A stretch of DNA of 10,871 bases from an uncultured Spirochaetales bacterium. Lineage in GTDB: Bacteria; UBP6; UBA1177. Below the pieces are notes generated by a model. That model was given only the letters and a program-made list of their open reading frames with translations, was not told the origin of the DNA and did not search any database. The position numbers were made by a program, and so were the translations under genes. The DNA lies in the NCBI GenBank assembly GCA_902780365.1, contig CACZFE010000039.1, positions 1-10,871 of the forward strand, read 5' to 3'. Below, one piece after another: positions 6,171 through 10,871 of this stretch (positions are counted from its first letter, which is position 1; each line of letters opens with the position of its first letter).

Positions 6171-8296
6171 TCGATCGCTTTCCACTCTTCGTCAGTGAAA
6201 AGTTTGCTGGTGTAGTGAACGCCGGAGATCGCGTGATAAGTTGAATCTATGCGGAGTTCTTCGTTGTCAGGCCTCATGCTGAGCGCGCCTCTGACTTTGT
6301 CGGGACGTTTTACCCAGTATGTGTCTTCATCTTTGAACTGAAGTCCGAGAACATATCCCATCATGCCGCGGAGAGCTTTTGAATATCTCTCGTAGCGCTC
6401 TTTGTCGCCTACTTCGCGTGCAAGCCTGGTCGCAGCGGAAAGGCCTTCCGAGTAAACGCCCGTTCCTGCGAACTGAGTGCTGAGAGCTCCCTGTCTGCCG
6501 GGTTCGGCATCGCTGCCGAGCGGTTTGTACTTTTTGAGCATCCAGTCCATAAGCTGGAAAACGAAATCAGCGTATCTTTTGTCTTTAGTTGCGCTGTAAG
6601 CTTCCTGATAAGCACGAGCCTGCCACGGAACGAAGGGTCCCTGCTGGTTTTCCTTTTTGTTCCAGAATGCCTGATAGAAAGGATAAGCCTTTTCGACCGC
6701 TTCGAGAGCCGGTTTGTAGCCGGTTTTTTTGTAGTAACGCATGAGCATGAGAAGTGTTTCGCCCGGATAGTAATTCTGGTCGACATCTCTGTGTTTTCCG
6801 TTGAAATCGGTAAGAAGTTTTCCGTCGGGCTGCTGCAGTGAGATTATAGCGTCGACCATCTGCTTCATCGTATCTTCGTAGCCGGGGACTTCAAGTTCGA
6901 CCATAGCCGCCATAAGGAAAGCGGTCCCTGCTATGCTGTGGACTTTGCGCTGATAAGGCCAGTCGAGCCATTTTCCGCCATGACCGTCCTTTATGAATCT
7001 CGCAAAAGTGTCGATAGCCTTTTTGACGCTTGCGATCTTTACCGGATCCTTCTGGTCTTTCGCTATCTCGGCAAGAACAAAGATCGCGTTCAGGTTTCTG
7101 AGTCCCCAGTCTTCAGCAGGCTCGTAATCTTTCGACGGGAAGAATGTATACATGTATCTTCCCGCTTCCTCGCCTTCTGTGATCTGGTTTCTCAGATACC
7201 AGCCCCAGGAGTTGTTGACTGCATCGATCAGATCCTGTCTCGTTACGTTTTCGACGTATACGCGGCTTCTCGTGAATGCGAGCTCTTTTGCCTTTTCCAT
7301 TTTTTCGCTGAGAACGAAATTCTGTGTCATGAAAACTGATATTTTCGCGTCTTTCCACTCGTGTTCGGCAAGGCCTGCATCGACCGCGAGCTGACGTACC
7401 ACGCCGATACCGTCTTCTATCTGATTTCTCACGATATAAACAGGAAGCATCGCCGCACTTTTGCCGTCTTTTGAAAGGGTAAATCCCATTCCGGCTCTCT
7501 TTTTTGCATTGAGAAGGTGCTCAGACGGATTCTTAAGTTCCATCTGAGAATGAAGGACCGAAAGTTCGACCGATGCAGGAGCACTGTCGTCTGGTTTGAT
7601 CTTTTCGGTAAGTTCTTTCATGGCAGCGGCAATAGTCGCCGAAGAAGAAATTATCATATCTGTAACTGTTGCGTTCCTGAAAATCGAGACTGCAAGGCCC
7701 GTTTTTTTGCCGCCGAGTTCAGCCGGAACAGCCGAAACAGCCTCTTCAGCCGAGCATTTTTTATCTGCAAAGCAGCGGATTTTGTCAGCCAGGAGCTGAG
7801 CCTCTTCGAGAGTGATCTTTTCGCTGTTGAAAGCCTCGATCTGAGCTACGAGAGGCACTTTGGAACGCTCTCTGACAACCGTGAAAGTCGTTCTTCCGTA
7901 AAGTTTGCCGTTTACTCTGACATCAAGACGCCAGTTTCCGGCAGCCATCGGCTTCGGACCTCTGTAGTAAACAAGCGAACGCTTCCATTCCGGTTTCATC
8001 TCCATGACTTTGGAATATGCGACATTTCCTTCCGGATTTATCCACAGATACTCTGCGGTATATCCTTTCTTGCCGGCATTCCAGTATGCACGGAGCGCGA
8101 CTCTTTCATCCTCTACCGAAAAAGTGTCGGTTATTTCCTTGAGATCCGAAGAATCGGAATTGGGAATACCTACGATAACAGTTTTAAGATTGGTTTCGGA
8201 AGCGATAGTCTCCGATGCCGACGAAGCGGCTTTGTTACATGAAACCACGGCAAACAAAAAGAGCATCGCCGCAAAAAACAGCACATTTTTTTTCAT
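6161..8296 (-). CDS. lipoprotein with degenerate AMMECR1-like and alpha/alpha-toroid-like domains
   Basis: From the ATG at 8296 the protein is 711 aa. Residues 1-20 are a lipoprotein signal (MKK, hydrophobic core, lipobox VVSC, lipidated Cys20). Asn at +2 is compatible with outer-membrane sorting. Residues about 50-142 look like a beta-sandwich (WRLDVRVNGKLYGRTTFTV at 122-140). Residues about 195-330 resemble AMMECR1: VELSVLHSQMEL (243-254), then KDGKSAAMLPVYIV (276-289) and VRQLAVDAGLAEHEWKDA (300-317), the spacing of that fold's C-terminal half. The hallmark LRGCIG is replaced (VTDMII). Residues about 345-705 are helical with paired aromatic and Gly turns (GKWLDWPYQRKVHSIAG, QNYYPGETLLMLMRYYKKTG), as in alpha/alpha-barrel glycan-active enzymes or terpenoid-cyclase-like toroids. 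I infer a role in envelope glycans, weakly. It heads a tight three-gene run. TTG at 8305 directly abuts the ribosome binding site and is rejected. Confidence 0.8.
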   Translation of the reverse strand: MKKNVLFFAAMLFLFAVVSCNKAASSASETIASETNLKTVIVGIPNSDSSDLKEITDTFSVEDERVALRAYWNAGKKGYTAEYLWINPEGNVAYSKVMEMKPEWKRSLVYYRGPKPMAAGNWRLDVRVNGKLYGRTTFTVVRERSKVPLVAQIEAFNSEKITLEEAQLLADKIRCFADKKCSAEEAVSAVPAELGGKKTGLAVSIFRNATVTDMIISSSATIAAAMKELTEKIKPDDSAPASVELSVLHSQMELKNPSEHLLNAKKRAGMGFTLSKDGKSAAMLPVYIVRNQIEDGIGVVRQLAVDAGLAEHEWKDAKISVFMTQNFVLSEKMEKAKELAFTRSRVYVENVTRQDLIDAVNNSWGWYLRNQITEGEEAGRYMYTFFPSKDYEPAEDWGLRNLNAIFVLAEIAKDQKDPVKIASVKKAIDTFARFIKDGHGGKWLDWPYQRKVHSIAGTAFLMAAMVELEVPGYEDTMKQMVDAIISLQQPDGKLLTDFNGKHRDVDQNYYPGETLLMLMRYYKKTGYKPALEAVEKAYPFYQAFWNKKENQQGPFVPWQARAYQEAYSATKDKRYADFVFQLMDWMLKKYKPLGSDAEPGRQGALSTQFAGTGVYSEGLSAATRLAREVGDKERYERYSKALRGMMGYVLGLQFKDEDTYWVKRPDKVRGALSMRPDNEELRIDSTYHAISGVHYTSKLFTDEEWKAIEWK

Positions 8297-8305
8297 ATTA
8301 AACAA

Positions 8306-8310
8306 CCTCC
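8306..8310 (-). promoter_or_regulatory. ribosome binding site for the lipoprotein gene
   Basis: GGAGG on the minus strand lies 9 nt before the ATG at 8296. The in-frame TTG at 8305 touches this site, so the ATG is preferred, and it also gives the best signal peptide. Confidence 0.65.
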
Positions 8311-8326
8311 ATAAAAAAGTCCGCCT

Positions 8327-8354
8327 ATACTACCTGAAAAAAGAGATTTGGCAA
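8327..8354 (-). promoter_or_regulatory. candidate sigma70-type promoter of the lipoprotein gene
   Basis: On the minus strand TTGCCA (8354-8349) and TAGTAT (8332-8327) are separated by 16 nt, matching TTGACA at 5 of 6 positions and TATAAT at 4 of 6. Transcription would start near 8320, giving a leader of about 24 nt that includes the GGAGG site. It lies in the 68-nt gap after pncC, so the lipoprotein genes may be transcribed both from here and by read-through. Confidence 0.45.
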
Positions 8355-8364
8355 TATTTGGAAT

Positions 8365-8844
8365 TCAACCGAGTTCCTGTTCAACTAAAGAAATCATCAT
8401 ATCGATCACAAAAGCGACTGCCGATTTTCTGACATCCTCGCGGCCGCCTTTGAAATGAGCCGTCGTGGTGACGGTTTTTCCTTTGAAAAAAACGCCGAAG
8501 CATACTGTTCCCACAGGTTTTTCCTTCGTTCCGCCGGTCGGTCCCGCTATGCCTGTGACTGAAAAAGCGATATCCGCTCCGCTTCTTGAAGCCGCGCCTT
8601 CAGCCATCTCCCTGGCACACTCCTCGCTGACAGCCCCGAATTTTTTCAAAGTTTCTTCCGACACGCCGAGATTGCGGTGTTTCGCATCGTTGGAATAAGT
8701 GACGAAGCTTTCGTTGAAAACCGCGGAAATGCCGTCGACAGAGGTGATTTCAGCCGCGACCATGCCGCCTGTGCACGACTCTGCGCCGCTTATCTTTATG
8801 TTTTTCCGTTTGAGAATTTCGCCAAGTTTCTTTATTTCCGACAT
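8365..8844 (-). CDS. pncC: nicotinamide-nucleotide amidase (CinA C-terminal domain, stand-alone)
   Basis: A 159-aa cytoplasmic enzyme that deamidates nicotinamide mononucleotide to nicotinate mononucleotide in the pyridine-nucleotide salvage cycle. Family motifs are AESCTGG (21-27), TYSNDAKHRNLGV (49-61), VTGIAGPTGGT (96-106), KPVGTV (109-114) and FKGGREDVR (131-139). The length equals the stand-alone PncC form, without the N-terminal MoeA-like half of full CinA, so calling it competence-damage protein would mislead. The ATG at 8844 has a near-perfect AAGGAGG site (8855-8849) 4 nt upstream and a good promoter at 8902-8873. It is the first gene of the minus-strand run. The link to the downstream lipoprotein is probably only positional. 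Confidence 0.93.
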   Translation of the reverse strand: MSEIKKLGEILKRKNIKISGAESCTGGMVAAEITSVDGISAVFNESFVTYSNDAKHRNLGVSEETLKKFGAVSEECAREMAEGAASRSGADIAFSVTGIAGPTGGTKEKPVGTVCFGVFFKGKTVTTTAHFKGGREDVRKSAVAFVIDMMISLVEQELG

Positions 8845-8872
8845 TTTTCCTCCTTAAATAAAAAAACGATGA

Positions 8873-8902
8873 ATTATATTCAAACACAACAAAAAAAGAC
8901 AA
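8873..8902 (-). promoter_or_regulatory. sigma70-type promoter of pncC
   Basis: On the minus strand TTGTCT (8902-8897) and a perfect TATAAT (8878-8873) are 18 nt apart. Start of transcription is expected near 8866, about 11 nt before the AAGGAGG site. The -35 box lies beside a 20-bp dyad shared with the divergent promoter. Confidence 0.6.
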
Positions 8903-8905
8903 TAT

Positions 8906-8925
8906 TTTATTGATCTTTCAATAAA
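8906..8925. promoter_or_regulatory. 20-bp dyad between divergent promoters, candidate operator
   Basis: TTTATTGA (8906-8913) and TCAATAAA (8918-8925) are perfect inverted repeats around TCTT. The dyad fills the 26 nt between the -35 boxes of the minus-strand pncC promoter and the plus-strand promoter. This is the expected position for a dimeric regulator acting on both. The AT-richness of the region makes a chance origin possible. Confidence 0.45.
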
Positions 8926-8928
8926 TAC

Positions 8929-8956
8929 TTGTCACACCAGAAATTCTTTATATAAT
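8929..8956 (+). promoter_or_regulatory. strong sigma70-type promoter of the small ORF and Cys-rich gene
   Basis: TTGTCA (8929-8934) and a perfect TATAAT (8951-8956) are separated by 16 nt. Transcription would start near 8963, leaving a leader of about 49 nt before the small ORF. It is the best promoter match in the window. Confidence 0.65.
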
Positions 8957-8970
8957 ATCTAAGTTTATTC

Positions 8971-8989
8971 AAAAAACGAAATGTTTTTT
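8971..8989 (+). other. A/T hairpin in the leader of the small ORF
   Basis: AAAAAAC (8971-8977) and GTTTTTT (8983-8989) can pair as a 7-bp stem with a GAAAT loop, ahead of the AGGAGGG site. The stem is almost entirely A-U and may be marginal in RNA. It could slow or end early transcription, but this is only a structural observation. Confidence 0.3.
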
Positions 8990-9011
8990 CTCATTTTTTA
9001 GGAGGGAACAA

Positions 9012-9104
9012 ATGAAAAGACTTGCTTGTTTCTTAGTATCAAAATATGCACTGAGAGATCCACAATCCAAACTTTACATCGGTTTACGAGTCAGTGTTAA
9101 TTAA
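9012..9104 (+). CDS. small 30-aa ORF, leader peptide or small protein
   Basis: ATG at 9012 to TAA at 9102-9104 encodes 30 residues starting MKRLACFLVSKY and ending GLRVSVN. It has an excellent ribosome binding site, AGGAGGG (9000-9006), 5 nt upstream, and is the first ORF after the strong promoter at 8929-8956, so ribosomes very likely start here. It has one Cys, several Lys/Arg residues and no clear signal peptide or membrane helix. No run of a single regulatory amino acid is seen, so classical attenuation is not supported. Its stop overlaps an ATG in TAATG, and the true start of the Cys-rich gene is only 12 nt further on, so translation may be coupled. Alternatives are a decayed gene start or a chance ORF. 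Confidence 0.5.
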   Translation: MKRLACFLVSKYALRDPQSKLYIGLRVSVN

Positions 9105-9105
9105 T

Positions 9106-9111
9106 GGAGGG
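9106..9111 (+). promoter_or_regulatory. ribosome binding site setting the Cys-rich protein start
   Basis: GGAGGG lies 4 nt before the ATG at 9116. The earlier in-frame ATG at 9104 has no such site and would put Glu in front of the signal peptide. Confidence 0.7.
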
Positions 9112-9115
9112 TATT

Positions 9116-10003
9116 ATGAAAAAATCATTGATTTTGGTCGCAATTATGATTGCGGCAGCAACACTTTTTGCCGAAACAGTAACTTGTGAATCAAAGATGG
9201 GAAAATGTACTTATGAAATCACTTCAAACGGCAACTATTCAGAGGATTGCATCTGCCGTAACGGTGAAGGCAGAGGAGAAGGTGGCAATTACGGTATGCC
9301 GACAACTCTGCCGACAGAAGATGAATGTCTTGCCAATCTTGAAAAGAAGTGCAAGGACGCCGGATTCAAATGCGAAAATGAAGCTGGTGAATGTTATATT
9401 GAACAAAACGGCGAATATGGTTGTAGTTGTAAGGGTGTCTGGTCGGCAAACGGAGCGGTAGAAGGGGGATACCATGGAATTGCTGAATTCAATGAAGAAA
9501 CGAGTGAAGAAGAAAACTGCAACAGACTTGTCGAAATATGCGGAACAGAACCTGCGACGGTAAGAGATGTCTGCGAGGATCAAGAGATTTTAAATCAATG
9601 TATCTCTTACATAAAAACCTTTGCGGATGGTTGCTTCGAGCTGCTTACAGATGAAGATGTCGAAGAGATCCTTGATTCACCAGCATATCATTACGATTAT
9701 GCTCACTCTCAAGGATTACCTGGCTCAATCCCAAAATGTTGTCAAATGAGTGAACTTAGAACAGAATATCAAACCCGCTTGGAATGTCTCGAAAACTGCA
9801 AAGATGACAACTGCTGTGAAACCTGCCATGTTAAACTTATTCCGCATGATGACGATATTACTTCATCGGAAGATGGCAGTGACAAAGAAGAAGTACCGAC
9901 CGACGGCGCAGCCCCGGAAGAAGACACTGCTGACGGCGATTCCGCAGCACCTGCTGAAAAAGAAGAAAGCAAATCAGACGGCTGCTCAGTGATGCTTATC
10001 TAA
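9116..10003 (+). CDS. secreted Cys-rich protein with tandem six-Cys repeats and acidic tail
   Basis: I do not recognise this family. The product is 295 aa with a signal peptide (1-19, cleavage likely after LFA). The mature part has 23 Cys, implying an oxidised, extracytoplasmic, disulphide-bonded protein. Residues 24-79 and 86-142 are two tandem repeats, each with six Cys in the order C-x6-C-x(9-13)-C-x-C-x(23-29)-C-x(6-7)-C and a shared EGG-x-Y/H-G block. A third region (153-237) is more helical and ends in a dense cluster (CC at 208-209, then Cys 224, 228, 233, 234 and 237). From about 244 the chain is a low-complexity Asp/Glu/Ser/Pro/Ala stalk ending in DGCSVMLI, so the last Cys is six residues from the end. 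A stalk closing on a lone Cys recalls sorting-type C-termini, but no transmembrane or Arg cluster follows. Possible roles include adhesin, metal or redox binding, or toxin-like secreted protein; none is shown. Confidence 0.8.
   Translation: MKKSLILVAIMIAAATLFAETVTCESKMGKCTYEITSNGNYSEDCICRNGEGRGEGGNYGMPTTLPTEDECLANLEKKCKDAGFKCENEAGECYIEQNGEYGCSCKGVWSANGAVEGGYHGIAEFNEETSEEENCNRLVEICGTEPATVRDVCEDQEILNQCISYIKTFADGCFELLTDEDVEEILDSPAYHYDYAHSQGLPGSIPKCCQMSELRTEYQTRLECLENCKDDNCCETCHVKLIPHDDDITSSEDGSDKEEVPTDGAAPEEDTADGDSAAPAEKEESKSDGCSVMLI
9185..9541 (+). repeat. protein-level tandem repeat (2 units) in the Cys-rich protein
   Basis: Unit 1 is 9185-9352 (residues 24-79) and unit 2 is 9371-9541 (residues 86-142). 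Matching elements are CES/CEN, MGKC/AGEC, NGNY/NGEY, CIC/CSC, EGGNYG/EGGYHG and the closing ECLANLEKKC/NCNRLVEIC. DNA identity is low, so the duplication is old. Confidence 0.7.
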
Positions 10004-10019
10004 TAAAATCAAATACTTT

Positions 10020-10220
10020 CTAAAACGGGACAAGTTTGAAACCTTCAAGTTTTTTCCCGGCTTCTTTCTGGGTATCCTCCAGAAGTTTAGCCGGATCCTG
10101 ATCCCACATTTTGTAAATTACCGGATAGCGCTTTATAACCGCGCCGTCGCTTACTGCAAAAAAGTTGCCGTCGTGCTCGAACGCAACGCTGTAAGCCGTG
10201 TACTGAAGATTAAACTGCAT
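10020..10220 (-). pseudogene. C-terminal fragment of a WD40-like protein
   Basis: A 66-codon minus-strand frame whose ATG (10220) has no ribosome binding site and whose frame continues upstream for ten more codons (to 10250) before a TAA. It therefore looks like the tail of a longer gene, not a complete one. The segment YSVAFEHDGNFFAVSDG with a following KRYPV resembles a last beta-propeller blade (S-V-A-F-x-x-D-G-x-x-x-A), and WDQDPAKLLEDTQKEAGKKL resembles the short helical extension seen after WD40 domains. The homologous part appears to end near 10221-10240, exactly where the alcohol dehydrogenase fragment begins on the other strand. It is convergent with the Cys-rich gene, with a 16-nt gap. 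The WD40 assignment is tentative; truncation is better supported. Confidence 0.45.
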
Positions 10221-10225
10221 TATTT

Positions 10226-10871
10226 TCTGCGAATCCGAAAGAAGAAGAGGTTATAAAAGGAGAAGAACTTTGTAAACAATTCCACCCTGATTCAATCATT
10301 GCAATCGGTGGAGGCAGTGTGATGGATATGGCAAAACTGATACGACATTATGCAAAAATTTTTGTTCCATTGATTGCAATTCCTACTACGGCTGGTTCGG
10401 GAGCAGAATCTACCAAGTTCGCGGTTTGTTATATTAAAGGCGCTAAACAATCAATAGAAGTTCCGGAGATGTTACCGAACATAGCAATATTGATGCCGGA
10501 ACTTACGATGAGTGGAAACAAATACCTTACAGCAACATGTGCATTCGATGCATTTGCGCAAGCAATAGAGGCGTATTGGAATAGATTGGCTACCGATGAA
10601 TCTGATTATTTTTCAAAAGAAGCAATCGTGATGTTATTCTTTGGATTAACGCAGTTTATAGAATCCCGCGGCTCATGTATAGTACAACGTAGTTGGCGAG
10701 AGATGATGATGGGGGGGGCGAATATGGCAGGACAAGCAATCAATCTCACGCGTACAACAGCACCTCACGCGATGTCATATATCCTAACAAGTAAGTATGG
10801 CTATCCTCATGGACATGCGGTGGCTCTTACTTTTCCGTACTTTGCTAAACTGAATATACTTTGTCCACATG
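10226..10871 (+). pseudogene. iron-containing alcohol dehydrogenase, 5'-truncated, runs off window
   Basis: The frame is open from 10214 to the window end, with no ATG before 10322. Homology starts abruptly at about NPKEEEVIKG (10232), a block that normally lies some 70-80 residues into this family, so the N-terminal part of the Rossmann domain is absent. Visible blocks are AIGGGSVMDMAKL, IPTTAGSGAESTKFAV, MPNIAIL-like LPNIAILMPELT, FDAFAQAIEAYW, TTAPHAMSY and YGYPHGHAVALTFP. These match the group III iron/zinc alcohol dehydrogenases, nearest in feel to the phosphonoacetaldehyde-reductase/KdnB-like branch. Of the metal ligands, Asp (10547-10549), His in TTAPHAM and His in PHGHA are present, but the usual His after DAxx is Gln (10559-10561). 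A G8 run at 10711-10718 does not break the frame. Codon choice (CGA and CGT Arg, TTA Leu) looks unlike the left part of the window. It is either a rearranged remnant or an assembly chimera. Confidence 0.7.

Noticed and set aside
6938..7339. Plus-strand frame of 133 codons inside the lipoprotein gene
   Set aside because: Antisense shadow with no motif or start signal; the minus-strand reading has a lipobox, domain structure and operon context.
7517..8242. 241-codon plus-strand frame opposite the lipoprotein gene
   Set aside because: It lies antisense to a well-supported coding frame, has no ribosome binding site, and its composition (Arg, Ser, Phe and Cys rich) is typical of an antisense shadow.
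8004..8432. Plus-strand frame spanning the gap between the lipoprotein and pncC genes
   Set aside because: It is antisense to both genes and crosses the lipoprotein promoter and ribosome binding site; no start signal is visible.
9239..9583. Minus-strand frame of 114 codons with hydrophobic Phe-rich stretches
   Set aside because: It is the complement of the Cys-rich repeat region; the plus strand has the promoter, ribosome binding site and signal peptide.
9973..10003. MYXO-CTERM or similar sorting signal at the Cys-rich protein C-terminus
   Set aside because: The stalk and Cys are reminiscent, but the transmembrane segment and basic tail that define those signals are missing, and no other frame supplies them.
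10711..10718. G8 homopolymer as a possible frameshift in the alcohol dehydrogenase
   Set aside because: Conserved family blocks on both sides (SWREMMMGG and AGQAINL) are in the same frame, so no frameshift is present here.

Overview
The window looks like part of a diderm (Gram-negative) bacterial chromosome, probably from an uncultured lineage. The envelope genes support this: an RND/MMPL-type exporter, an outer-membrane-barrel-like protein with a signal peptide and a C-terminal Phe, and a large lipoprotein with a lipobox. The standard genetic code is used, with TGA as a stop, and most genes have strong GGAGG-type ribosome binding sites. I cannot name the species. There are no rRNA, tRNA, CRISPR or transposase genes.

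Layout. (1) 1-2345, plus strand: a tight operon holding the C-terminal part of an MMPL-family exporter, a FabF-like beta-ketoacyl synthase and a low-molecular-weight phosphatase. The exporter and synthase overlap by ATGA, and the synthase and phosphatase abut. This resembles the end of an aryl-polyene-like or other fatty-acid/polyketide cluster. (2) 2372-3357, plus strand: a hairpin, then a secreted barrel-like protein of unknown role. (3) 8844-3427, minus strand: a run of five codirectional genes. In order of transcription they are pncC (nicotinamide-nucleotide amidase), a 711-aa lipoprotein with a degenerate AMMECR1-like domain and an alpha/alpha-toroid-like domain, an RluA-family pseudouridine synthase, a YgjP-type zinc metalloprotease and a DUF4143 AAA ATPase. 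The lipoprotein, pseudouridine synthase and protease genes are nearly contiguous. A 42-nt palindrome separates the ATPase from them. (4) 8873-8956: two strong divergent promoters whose -35 boxes flank a 20-bp dyad, a candidate shared operator. (5) 9012-10003, plus strand: a 30-codon ORF with an excellent ribosome binding site, then a secreted protein with 23 cysteines, two tandem six-cysteine repeats and an acidic Pro/Ala-rich tail. (6) 10020-10871: a broken region where the C-terminal tail of a WD40-like protein (minus strand) and a 5'-truncated iron-dependent alcohol dehydrogenase (plus strand) meet head to head at about 10221-10240.

No complete, clearly new multigene system is visible. The best leads are the Cys-rich secreted protein with its small upstream ORF and dyad-flanked promoter, the unusual architecture of the lipoprotein, and the double-truncation junction near the right end. 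The junction is either a real rearrangement or an assembly chimera.
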